A stretch of 64,000 nt of DNA from Verrucomicrobiaceae bacterium UBA1938. Lineage in GTDB: Bacteria; Verrucomicrobiota; Verrucomicrobiia; Verrucomicrobiales; Verrucomicrobiaceae. The notes below the pieces were generated by a model. It did not search any database and was not told the origin of the DNA. It saw only the letters and a program-made list of their open reading frames with translations. Of this stretch, positions 34,977 through 42,262 are shown one piece after another (within the stretch, counting starts at the first letter, position 1; each line of letters opens with the position of its first letter). The position numbers were made by a program, and so were the translations under genes. Location: contig DDFC01000008.1 of assembly GCA_002336895.1 (NCBI GenBank), forward strand, positions 136,548 through 200,547, in the 5' to 3' direction.

Positions 34977-35064
34977 GCGTCTTGGAGTGCGCCAGCCCTC
35001 TGGCGCTTTCGGGTGTCCACCGGCCTGCGGAAAGCTCCAGAGGACTGGAGCACTTCAGGACGCT
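34977..35064. repeat. Dispersed long palindromic (REP/MITE-like) element, copy 2
   Basis: Arms 34977-35010 and 35030-35064 pair over about 34 bp with six mismatches around a 19-base spacer, giving a very stable hairpin. It is an inverted copy of the element at 3368-3452. It stands just before the kelch gene, whose open frame runs straight through it. Confidence 0.78.
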
Positions 35065-35082
35065 CTCGCGTTCTTGTGCGCC

Positions 35083-36027
35083 ATGTTGCTTGTGTCACAT
35101 GCAGGTGTCATTCACGCCGCAGACTGGCAGCCTCTGCCACCGCTGCCGGAGCCAAACGGTGGCTTCATGTGCGGGGTGCATCAGGGAAAGATCATCATCG
35201 CAGGCGGTACACGCTGGATGGATGGGAAAAAACACTGGCTGCGCGCCGTGCATGCCTATGCCCCCGCAGAGGGAAAGTGGACGCAGCTGCCTGAGCTTAG
35301 CCACGCGCTGGCGTATGGGACCACACTGCAAACCGCAGACTCCCTGGCATGGCTGGGCGGCAGTGATGGCACGCAGCCGCTAAAATACCTGGAGGTTCCG
35401 GAGGGGGGCAAGATCCGCGTTCAAATCCCCAGCCTGCCGGATGCTGTCGTGCTGGCTGCTGGTGGTGTGGTGACTGGGAAATACATCGTGGCTGGTGGCA
35501 CGCCGGATGCCGCCGACATCGCCGGTGTCACTCGCGCAGTGAATGCAGTGGCATTTTCTGGTGGTATGTGGCATGTATCGCCTCTGGCCGGCTACCCCGG
35601 CAAGCCATTTGCCGTAGCCGCCTCCGCTGTGGCGGGGGATGAGCTCTTCGTCTTTGGCGGCATGAACTACGACGCCGCAGCCGCCGCGCCGGTCAATGCC
35701 ACCGAGGCCTACGCTTTCTCACCCGCGAAAAACACCTGGCGCAAACTGCAGCCCCTCACCGTGGCCACTCGCGGCATGACCGCCGTCGCGCTCGATGATC
35801 AACACCTCTACCTTGCCGGAGGTTATTCCAACGAATTCACCGCCGATGCCTTCATCTACGATGTGAAGTCCGACACCTATGCCAGAGCCAAATCACTGCC
35901 CTATGCCGCCATGGTGAGTCTGGTAAAGCTCGGCGATTACCTTTACTGCCTCGGCGGCGAGGATAAAAAGCAGTCCCGCACCGACAAATGCCACCGCATT
36001 CCACTGGATGCGCTGCGGCAGCCCTGA
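35083..36027 (+). CDS. Kelch-repeat protein, NanM-like (cyclic-permuted mutarotase type)
   Basis: A 314-residue six-bladed kelch propeller with repeated GG motifs (IIAGGT near residue 26, LGGSDG near 84, VAGGTP near 123, FGGMN near 190, AGGYS near 248, LGGEDK near 290). It resembles N-acetylneuraminate epimerase and related sugar mutarotases. The ATG at 35083 leaves only a 12-residue hydrophobic leader before HA-ADW. The open frame continues upstream through the palindromic element, so the true 5' end, perhaps a TTG at 35074, is uncertain. Linkage to a sialidase and an SASA esterase fits a sugar-epimerising role (inference). Confidence 0.75.
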   Translation: MLLVSHAGVIHAADWQPLPPLPEPNGGFMCGVHQGKIIIAGGTRWMDGKKHWLRAVHAYAPAEGKWTQLPELSHALAYGTTLQTADSLAWLGGSDGTQPLKYLEVPEGGKIRVQIPSLPDAVVLAAGGVVTGKYIVAGGTPDAADIAGVTRAVNAVAFSGGMWHVSPLAGYPGKPFAVAASAVAGDELFVFGGMNYDAAAAAPVNATEAYAFSPAKNTWRKLQPLTVATRGMTAVALDDQHLYLAGGYSNEFTADAFIYDVKSDTYARAKSLPYAAMVSLVKLGDYLYCLGGEDKKQSRTDKCHRIPLDALRQP

Positions 36028-36034
36028 GGCGTTC

Positions 36035-36943
36035 TTATTTGGCCCCGGCTGGCTTCAGGCGGATCTTGTACCACGCGGCACCGCCTTCGGGATCGGGGAT
36101 CTTGACCACATAGTGGTCTCCCTTCAGGCCGCCGCTGGTGGCGGCACGCATCTGGGCTTTGCCATAGCGCTCATTCGTGGTGGTGACGGAATCTACGACC
36201 AGGTCGAGAGAATGGACGGGGAAGGGGTAAAGATCGCACATGTCCGGGCCACGTGTGCCCTGGGTGCGCCACTTGGGCTTCCAGCGGCTGCCGTTCACAT
36301 AGCAGGGGTCTTTGGCATCATCGTTCATGCCCACCTTGGCCTCACCGCCTAGCACTGCCCAGTAGATGCCTTCCTTGGTGATGTGCAGCTCGGTGTTTCC
36401 ATCCACATAGCCCTCGATGGTGATGGGCTTGTCCTCAGATTCATCTTTGCCCACAGGCTTTTCCTTGCTCGCCATCAGGGGAGACAGTGTGCCTATCTCA
36501 TCATTGAGCTGCCTGGCCCGTGCATCGGCGGCATTGGCATTGTCCAGGTCTCCGGATTTGAGCAGTGTCGTCTTGAGCTCCTCCAGCTTTGGCACGTAGA
36601 GCCTGTTCAGGCCGACCACACCGGCGCAGACTTTGGCTGAATGCTCGGTCAGGATGCGAGCGGCCTCGGCTGGCAGATCAGGAGCGGTGGTGTTGGGCTT
36701 CACAGCCGGAGCGGCGGTGATGGCCGGCAGTCCGGTGATGATGGCATGGGTGGCGTTGGCACCTGCCAGATTCCCGGCGGACATCTGGGCTTTTTTAACC
36801 GCCTCCAGCTGGAGTTTGGTGGCCTCATTCAGCCGCTGAAGTCCGGACGAGCGCTTGGCCGCATACTCCGTATTGATATCCGCCAGCGTCGCCGCCTGGA
36901 GTTGTCCAAGAAATATCAGGCAGGGGATGAGGAGGCGTTTCAT
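36035..36943 (-). CDS. Secreted protein of unknown function with N-terminal coiled coil
   Basis: A 302-residue protein with a signal peptide (about 1-17, MKRLLIPCLIFLGQLQA). Residues about 20-160 are an Ala/Leu/Lys-rich, probably coiled-coil region that includes two similar units ending in small Ala-Asn-Ala turns (GNLAGANATHA and GDLDNANAADA). Residues about 170-302 form a compact beta domain with EGYVDGNTELHITKEGIYW. I recognise the general plan as common in this bacterial group but no named family. It converges on the kelch gene with a 7-base gap. Confidence 0.7.
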   Translation of the reverse strand: MKRLLIPCLIFLGQLQAATLADINTEYAAKRSSGLQRLNEATKLQLEAVKKAQMSAGNLAGANATHAIITGLPAITAAPAVKPNTTAPDLPAEAARILTEHSAKVCAGVVGLNRLYVPKLEELKTTLLKSGDLDNANAADARARQLNDEIGTLSPLMASKEKPVGKDESEDKPITIEGYVDGNTELHITKEGIYWAVLGGEAKVGMNDDAKDPCYVNGSRWKPKWRTQGTRGPDMCDLYPFPVHSLDLVVDSVTTTNERYGKAQMRAATSGGLKGDHYVVKIPDPEGGAAWYKIRLKPAGAK

Positions 36944-37146
36944 GACTTGGTGCTCGTGATTTTGTCAAGGGTGGCTAGGAGTTCACATTAATGACAAACG
37001 ATGAAGTGAGGCAAGCCGGAAAGGATGGCAGATGAAAAGGGCGCATGCCGGGCGATGCGCCATCCTCTGAATTTTAGGCTCCTTTGCGCGTGTCTTGTGT
37101 GCAGCACTGATGAGGGCTGCCGTTCTGCCTGCCGCGTATATTCAAC

Positions 37147-38040
37147 TCACGCCCGGCTCTTGTCTCCACGGAAACGGTTCCAGAACGAGGGCTTGCTCGG
37201 GATGGCGCGGCGGATTTCCACCACGGGTTTCTTTTTGGAAGCTGCAGCTGGTGTGGGTGGCGGAGCGGACTTGGGCTTCACGGCCTCTTTTTCTTTCTCC
37301 GGCGCAGCGGGTGGAGTGGGTGGCGGGCTGTCCTGGGTCTGAGCGGGGCCGTAAATCTCGCGTGTTTTCTGGTGCAGCATTTCGGCTTCGGCAGCGCGCT
37401 GCATGGAGTCGCGGATGCTGTTGGGCACGGCGTTTTCTGTCAGCGGTGGCAGCAGCGGATTGGGGCCTGCGGCCCAGGAGCCCAGCGAGGGCATGAGGGA
37501 GGAGATCTCTGTCTGATTATTCACGCGATGCAGACCGATGACGCGCAGTGAGGTGCCAAAGAGGTAGAAGATGGTGCCTTCGTCCAGACCTTCCACCATG
37601 CTGCCGCCACGCTGCAGGATGGGGTTGCCGCGCAGGATGATTTCATCCTGGTTGATGTAGGCCTCCTGGCAGAGTGCCTTGGCGGGCTCGTTGAAGTTCA
37701 TTTCCAGGAAGACCTTGCCACGGGCACGCGCCTTCAGCGGCTTGCCATCGGCGGAGTATTTGAAGACCTGGATCGAGTCCGCAGCGATCTTCAGATAGGG
37801 CGGAAATTCCAGCTGCTGCGTGGAGATGCTCTTGGCCTCCATGAAGCTCATGCTCAGCAGGAAGCTCAGGTCTGTGGGAGACTTCACCAGCGTGGCGTCC
37901 TTGGCCTCGGTAGCTGTCTTGCCACTGGCTGCGGCATTCGTCGCAGCGGTGTTCAGGCCGGCGCACCCAGCGCACAGCAGCACCGATGCCAGCAAGGCTG
38001 CGGTGGCGGATTTGGACTGGAGGAGATGAGTCATCTGCAC
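37147..38040 (-). CDS. Lipoprotein of unknown function
   Basis: A 297-residue protein with a signal peptide and lipobox (LLCAGC, cysteine near residue 26). Residues about 60-190 are a beta-rich domain (FPPYLKIAADSIQVFKY, GKVFLEMNF, ILRGNPILQRGGSMVEG), faintly reminiscent of LPS-transport-like jelly rolls that handle alternating strands, but this is not proven. The C-terminus is a Pro/Lys/Ala-rich tail ending RNRFRGDKSRA-like. A candidate promoter lies just upstream, overlapping the end of folA. Confidence 0.65.
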   Translation of the reverse strand: MQMTHLLQSKSATAALLASVLLCAGCAGLNTAATNAAASGKTATEAKDATLVKSPTDLSFLLSMSFMEAKSISTQQLEFPPYLKIAADSIQVFKYSADGKPLKARARGKVFLEMNFNEPAKALCQEAYINQDEIILRGNPILQRGGSMVEGLDEGTIFYLFGTSLRVIGLHRVNNQTEISSLMPSLGSWAAGPNPLLPPLTENAVPNSIRDSMQRAAEAEMLHQKTREIYGPAQTQDSPPPTPPAAPEKEKEAVKPKSAPPPTPAAASKKKPVVEIRRAIPSKPSFWNRFRGDKSRA

Positions 38041-38082
38041 GGCTTAGATACACCGGAAGATGCTTTTGCTCATCTTGAAATT

Positions 38083-38088
38083 ATTATA
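38083..38088 (-). promoter_or_regulatory. Candidate -10 element for the lipoprotein gene
   Basis: Minus-strand TATAAT in an AT-rich island at the end of folA, 43 bases before the lipoprotein start at 38040. No convincing -35 sits 16-18 bases further upstream. Confidence 0.33.
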
Positions 38089-38620
38089 ATTGAGCCGCAG
38101 GGGCTGTTCTGGTGGCTCCACGGCGCTCGTAGGAGGCAAAGCGCATGCCGTGCGCGTGCATGGCATCGGCCGGAAAGTCCTCGCGCTCAGTCATTTGCCA
38201 CAAGGCGGGATCGATCTTGGGGAAGGGAACTCCGCCGCCCAGAGCGGCGTCCACGTGGGTGAGCAGCAGGCGGTCGGCATGGGGCATGGCGGCGGCGTAG
38301 GCGTCTCCACCCCCGCAGACAAACAGCTCGCGGGCACCTTCTGCCCCTGCCAGATGCAGCGCCTCAGCCACACTGGAAACCCTGTGACCGCAGGGCGGTG
38401 TGAAGTCTGACCTGTGTGTGAGCACCAGCGGGCGGTGGTCTTTAAACCAGCCCAGCATCTCCTCATACGTGCGGCGGCCCAGCAGCAGCCACTGGCCGCG
38501 TGTGGCTGCGCGAAAGTGCTCCTGATCGCGTGGCAGGCGCCAGGGGACTCCGGTGCCTGTGGAGATGAATCCATCAGCGGAGACGACGGCGATGAGGGTC
38601 AGCAGCGGAAGCGTGCTCAC
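38084..38620 (-). CDS. folA: Dihydrofolate reductase
   Basis: A 178-residue enzyme reducing dihydrofolate with NADPH. Hallmarks are LIAVVSADGFI near residue 8, GVPWRLPRDQEHFRAAT near residue 24 (substrate Asp/Glu and Trp region), LLLGRRTYEEM near 46 and FVCGGGDAYAAAM near 100. The start is GTG at 38620, immediately after the MBL hydrolase stop, so the two are co-translated. Chromosomal type. The tail past about residue 160 is unusual and basic. Confidence 0.9.
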   Translation of the reverse strand: MSTLPLLTLIAVVSADGFISTGTGVPWRLPRDQEHFRAATRGQWLLLGRRTYEEMLGWFKDHRPLVLTHRSDFTPPCGHRVSSVAEALHLAGAEGARELFVCGGGDAYAAAMPHADRLLLTHVDAALGGGVPFPKIDPALWQMTEREDFPADAMHAHGMRFASYERRGATRTAPAAQL

Positions 38621-39595
38621 TCAGTAGATGGCGGATTCACCTTCGCAAAGCAGACGTACCCGCTGCTCCAGTCCGCGCTCGCGGGCGGCTTTCATCAGGC
38701 GTTCGGCGGGCTCGTGCATGGGCTCGCCGCCCAGCGGAAAGGTGTCGTGGTGCATGGGCACCATGGACTGCGCGCCCATCATTTGGAAGGCATCGAGCGC
38801 CTCTTCAGGGTTCATGTGCACCTGCCTGCCGCTGGGTGCGTCATATGCGCCGATGGGCATGAGCGCGAGATCGATGCTGGCGCGTTTGCCGATCTCCTGG
38901 AAGCCGTCAAACATGGCGCTGTCGCCACAGTGGAAGAGGCAGCGCTGGGGGGACTTGATGAGGTAGCCGCCGAACTGGCGGTGGGTGTCGTGGATCATGC
39001 GCGCGCCCCAGTGGCGTGCCGGAGTGAGGGTGATGCGCAGGTCTTTGAAGGTGGCGCTTTGCCATGTTTTAAGCTCCACGATGTGTCCGAATCCGCAATT
39101 TTTCACCACCTTGCCCACTCCTTCCGGCACGATGATGGGCTGGGCGGCGGCCAGCTTGCGCAGGCTGGGCAGGTGCAGGTGGTCGTAGTGCGCGTGGGTC
39201 ACCAGCACGAGATCAATATGAGGCAGGTCATTGGCCCAGACGCTGGGGTGGCGCACGCGCTTCACCGGGCCGTGCCATAGAGCCCAGTTGGGGTCGATGG
39301 CGATGTTCACTCCGCCCACCTGGGCAAAGAAGCCGGCGTGGCCCAGCCAGGTGACGGCGATCTCATCACTGGAGGCCACGGGCAGACAGCCAAAATCCTG
39401 ACCTGGGCGGCGCGGGGCCAGCAGGGTGGGGATGAGCACCTCATTGAGGAAATTGAAATTGCGTTTGCGCCAGCCTTCCGTGGGCAGCAGTCCGATGCGG
39501 TTTCCTTCCGTCTGTGCTTTCTTCAGCAGTCCACGTTTCTTGGGCGGACTGGGGTTTCCAGCCCCGCCAGATGAGGAAGCGGGATCGAAGAGCAT
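38621..39595 (-). CDS. MBL-fold metallohydrolase (UlaG/NAPE-PLD-like)
   Basis: A 324-residue metallo-beta-lactamase-fold hydrolase with the metal motif THAHYDHLH near residue 135, further ligands in ARHWG and HCGDS, and a terminal MHHDTFPLGGEP segment. It resembles the NAPE-PLD/UlaG branch, which hydrolyses phosphodiesters or lactones. No signal peptide. Its stop touches the folA start. Substrate unknown. Confidence 0.85.
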   Translation of the reverse strand: MLFDPASSSGGAGNPSPPKKRGLLKKAQTEGNRIGLLPTEGWRKRNFNFLNEVLIPTLLAPRRPGQDFGCLPVASSDEIAVTWLGHAGFFAQVGGVNIAIDPNWALWHGPVKRVRHPSVWANDLPHIDLVLVTHAHYDHLHLPSLRKLAAAQPIIVPEGVGKVVKNCGFGHIVELKTWQSATFKDLRITLTPARHWGARMIHDTHRQFGGYLIKSPQRCLFHCGDSAMFDGFQEIGKRASIDLALMPIGAYDAPSGRQVHMNPEEALDAFQMMGAQSMVPMHHDTFPLGGEPMHEPAERLMKAARERGLEQRVRLLCEGESAIY

Positions 39596-39723
39596 GTGCG
39601 GCTGCTAATTTCCAATGATAATTAACGAACCGGACCCGCAAATTCAAGAAATAATGTGGGTAGGCGTGTAGCGGATGGAGGGACAGAAAAGAGGACTGGG
39701 AGCGCCCCTCGTCACTCATTGGC

Positions 39724-40590
39724 TTATTTCCTGCCCGCTGTTTTCACTGTGCCCACCGCTGTGACCCACTTGCCCTTGGTCACGATCTTCTCCACCACGA
39801 GGCCTGCGCGTTTGCCGGCGGCAAGGCAGTCTTTGGCCTGGGATTTGAGAATGCCGGAGAGCATGAGGATGCCTCCGGGTGCCACGGAGCGAATGAGCTG
39901 CGGAAAAGCGGCCTCAAGGACGTCGTGGAAGATGTTGGCTGCCACGATGTCCCAGGTCTGTTTGGGTTCCCACTTCAGTACATCCACGCGGGTGAAGCGT
40001 GTGCGCGGGGTGTCATTGCGGACGGCGTTTTCCTGGGAGATTTTGACGGCGGCTTGATCGTAGTCGCAGCCCCAGATGCGGGCGGCGCCCAGCTTTTCCG
40101 CTGCTATGGCCAGGATGCCGCTGCCGCAGCCGAGGTCGGCCATGGTCCACTTTTGCCCTGCGGCGTTTTTCTCCCTGGCGGCGTCCACCAGCAGGCGCAG
40201 CACGGTGGCGGTGGTGGCATGGTGGCCGGTGCCAAAGGCCATGTCAGCCGGCACTGCGATGATTTCACGGCCTGGGAATTTGGCTCGGGCCTGCTTGATC
40301 TCGGCGGCAGTCTTCACCGCGCAGATGACAAAGGCATCCCGCACTTTCACCGGCGGCGGAGTTTGAGAGGAGTGTGCGGCCCAGTTTTCGATCTTCAGCT
40401 TGGTCACGCTGCCGCCAAACTGCTTTTGGATGGCCTTGAGGAGCTTTGGATCTTCGCAGTAGCCCTCCAGTTTGCTGGTCTTGCTGCCGGGGCTGCTGGT
40501 GACAACCAGGGTGACGTCGCTGATTTCCGCGAAACGTTCTTCCCATGAGTCAGCCGAACGTGAAGCTGTGAGTTTGGTCCAGACGAACAT
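39724..40590 (-). CDS. prmA: Ribosomal protein L11 methyltransferase-like enzyme
   Basis: A 288-residue SAM-dependent methyltransferase. Motif I is DLGCGSGILAIAAEKLGA near residue 150, an ADMAFGTGHHATT segment near residue 110 is diagnostic of PrmA, and motif IV is VAANIFHDVL (in place of the usual NIL pattern). PrmA trimethylates lysines and the N-terminus of L11. The ATG at 40590 is chosen; the longer frame would run into the tRNA-Gly gene. The tRNA gene lies 36 bases upstream. Confidence 0.88.
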   Translation of the reverse strand: MFVWTKLTASRSADSWEERFAEISDVTLVVTSSPGSKTSKLEGYCEDPKLLKAIQKQFGGSVTKLKIENWAAHSSQTPPPVKVRDAFVICAVKTAAEIKQARAKFPGREIIAVPADMAFGTGHHATTATVLRLLVDAAREKNAAGQKWTMADLGCGSGILAIAAEKLGAARIWGCDYDQAAVKISQENAVRNDTPRTRFTRVDVLKWEPKQTWDIVAANIFHDVLEAAFPQLIRSVAPGGILMLSGILKSQAKDCLAAGKRAGLVVEKIVTKGKWVTAVGTVKTAGRK

Positions 40591-40608
40591 GCTTTGTCGG
40601 AGGCGAAT

Positions 40609-40629
40609 CCATCTCTCTGTGAGAGATGG
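40609..40629 (-). other. Hairpin overlapping the tRNA-Gly 3' CCA
   Basis: Perfect 9-bp arms CCATCTCTC and GAGAGATGG with a 3-base loop. On the minus strand it begins with the encoded CCA of the tRNA and lies in the 3' trailer before prmA. There is no T-tract, so it may be a processing or transcript-stability structure rather than a terminator. Confidence 0.5.
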
Positions 40630-40701
40630 AGCGGGTGACGCGATTCGAACGCGCGACATCTTCCTTGGCAAGGAAGTGCTCTACCACTGAGCTACACCCG
40701 C
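40627..40701 (-). tRNA. tRNA-Gly(GCC)
   Basis: On the minus strand a full cloverleaf is seen. The acceptor stem is GCGGGTG/CACCCGC, the D-arm GCTC-AGTGGTA-GAGC, the anticodon stem CTTCC/GGAAG with loop TTGCCAA (anticodon GCC), and the T-arm GCGCG-TTCGAAT-CGCGT. The discriminator is T and CCA is encoded at 40629-40627. Confidence 0.97.
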
Positions 40702-40716
40702 TTTTGCGTTGGGATG

Positions 40717-40747
40717 GTTATACTGGCGCATGATCTGAATCGTGCAA
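40717..40747 (-). promoter_or_regulatory. Candidate promoter of tRNA-Gly
   Basis: Minus-strand TTGCAC (40747-40742) and TATAAC (40722-40717) separated by 19 bases; the tRNA 5' end is about 15 bases downstream of the -10. Spacing is slightly long. Confidence 0.42.
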
Positions 40748-40797
40748 GCGCAAAGTGTGTTTCTTGAGAATGATTTTTTTCAGACCATGCTGCGCCG

Positions 40798-41646
40798 ATG
40801 AAAACTCCCGCATGCATCTGGATCAATGGACGCGTCATCAGCACGGCAGACGCACGCATCTCTCCCTTCGATCATGGGTTTCTGGTAGGAGATGGTGTGT
40901 TTGAAACTCTCGTGGCACGAGGTGGCAGGCCCTTCACGCCCACGCGCCACTGGCGGCGTCTGGTGAATTCATGCACGGCCATGGGCATCGCGCCTCCTGC
41001 GCAGGAGCTGTATGAGCGCGCCATGCTGGAGACGATGCAGGCCAACGGGCTGGGCGATGCACGCATCCGCGTCACGCTGACCAGCGGCGACGGTCCTCTT
41101 GGTTCAGACCGTGGAGACGCGCCCGCCACCATGACTGTGGCTACGACGTTGCTTAAACCCTGGCCGCCCACGGAGACGGTCATGACGGTGCCGTGGACGC
41201 GCAATGAGCGCAGCGCTCTCGCAGGCATCAAATCCACCTCGTATGCCGACAACGTGCGCGCCCTGGCTCTTGCGCATGACCAGGGGGCAGGGGAGGCGCT
41301 CTTTGCCAACACGCGCGATGAACTCTGCGAAGGTACGGGCACCAACATCTTTGTGGTCATGGATGGCTGTGTGAAGACTCCGCCTCTCAGCTCAGGCTGC
41401 CTGCCTGGGGTGACTCGTGCGCTGGTGCTGGAAGCCTGCGCCGCCGCAGGCATGCCGGTGGAGGAGAAAGCGCTGCCCATGAGTGTGCTGCAAACCTGTG
41501 ATGAGGCTTTCCTCACCTCCAGCACACGGGATGTGCATCCGCTGGCACGCATAGATCAACGCAGCATGCCCGGTGCGGACGGTGCGGTGACGCAGCGCGT
41601 GGCACAGGCGTTCCGGGATTATGTGGCAGGGCGGGATGATCCTTAA
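40798..41646 (+). CDS. Class IV PLP-dependent aminotransferase / aminodeoxychorismate-lyase-like
   Basis: A 282-residue fold-type IV enzyme. The N-terminus IWINGRVISTADARISPFDHGFLVGDGVFET is characteristic, with Schiff-base lysine K145 in AGIKSTSYADNV, followed by ELCEGTGTNIFVV and a LTSSTRDVHP segment near residue 240. Candidate activities are branched-chain or D-amino-acid transamination, or PabC lyase. The LTSSTRDV region resembles branched-chain/D-alanine-type members more than PabC, so I leave the symbol blank. It diverges from tRNA-Gly and stands alone. Confidence 0.85.
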   Translation: MKTPACIWINGRVISTADARISPFDHGFLVGDGVFETLVARGGRPFTPTRHWRRLVNSCTAMGIAPPAQELYERAMLETMQANGLGDARIRVTLTSGDGPLGSDRGDAPATMTVATTLLKPWPPTETVMTVPWTRNERSALAGIKSTSYADNVRALALAHDQGAGEALFANTRDELCEGTGTNIFVVMDGCVKTPPLSSGCLPGVTRALVLEACAAAGMPVEEKALPMSVLQTCDEAFLTSSTRDVHPLARIDQRSMPGADGAVTQRVAQAFRDYVAGRDDP

Positions 41647-41766
41647 AGCAGAAGACAGCCATGGCCGCAGCCAATGCCATTCATGCCTGACACCGCATTT
41701 TCGACTGTGCCAGGCGCAAGCAAGGGGGATTCAAAAAACTTGAAATAAAAACGCCCTGTCATACTC

Positions 41767-42156
41767 ATGCATGCAGAGATGAAACGTGCCCTCCAGATGA
41801 GTCTGATGATGCTGGTGCTGCTGATGCAGACAGCACCGCTGATCATCGTTGCCTCTCCGCAGGAGGAGAAATGCCAGATGGCATGCTGTGGGTGGCTGGA
41901 GGTGGCAGGCATGTCAGACTGCTCGTGCGCCGAGCCATCTTTCCCGGATCAGAATCTCCCCGCACAACTGCCGCCTGCCTCTGAAGGTCGCGGCTTTACC
42001 CCGCAGGTGGTGTGGACGGAGCTGTCGCAGGATTTTCATTTCTCTCCTTTCCAGGAAAAACAGACGGGCTGCACGATCCGGCCCACTGCTGAGGGGCGCG
42101 CCAGCACCCGGCCTCATGTAAGGCTGAGCGTGCTGCACTGCTCCCTGCTGACCTGA
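41767..42156 (+). CDS. Small secreted Cys-rich protein of the copper island
   Basis: A 129-residue protein with a hydrophobic signal segment (MKRALQMSLMMLVLLMQTAPLIIVA). The mature start has a tight cysteine group, EEKCQMACCGWLEV and SDCSCAEP, giving five cysteines within about 25 residues. Such small proteins precede copper oxidase genes in related bacteria and probably bind copper in the periplasm (inference). The start could be 41767 or 41779. The oxidase gene follows after 106 bases. Confidence 0.68.
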   Translation: MHAEMKRALQMSLMMLVLLMQTAPLIIVASPQEEKCQMACCGWLEVAGMSDCSCAEPSFPDQNLPAQLPPASEGRGFTPQVVWTELSQDFHFSPFQEKQTGCTIRPTAEGRASTRPHVRLSVLHCSLLT

Positions 42157-42262
42157 ATCCGGCCGAGCACAGACGCACTGTGCCTGCATCACACGGTCCC
42201 ATCAGGGGCCTCATGCTTTGCAGGCGTGGCCTCTTGTCACAACGCCCTGATTCAGCTTCCCC

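Noticed and set aside
39606..39625. AATGATAATTA resembling half a Fur box upstream of the MBL hydrolase gene
   Set aside because: Only one half-site matches; the right half does not form the palindrome.
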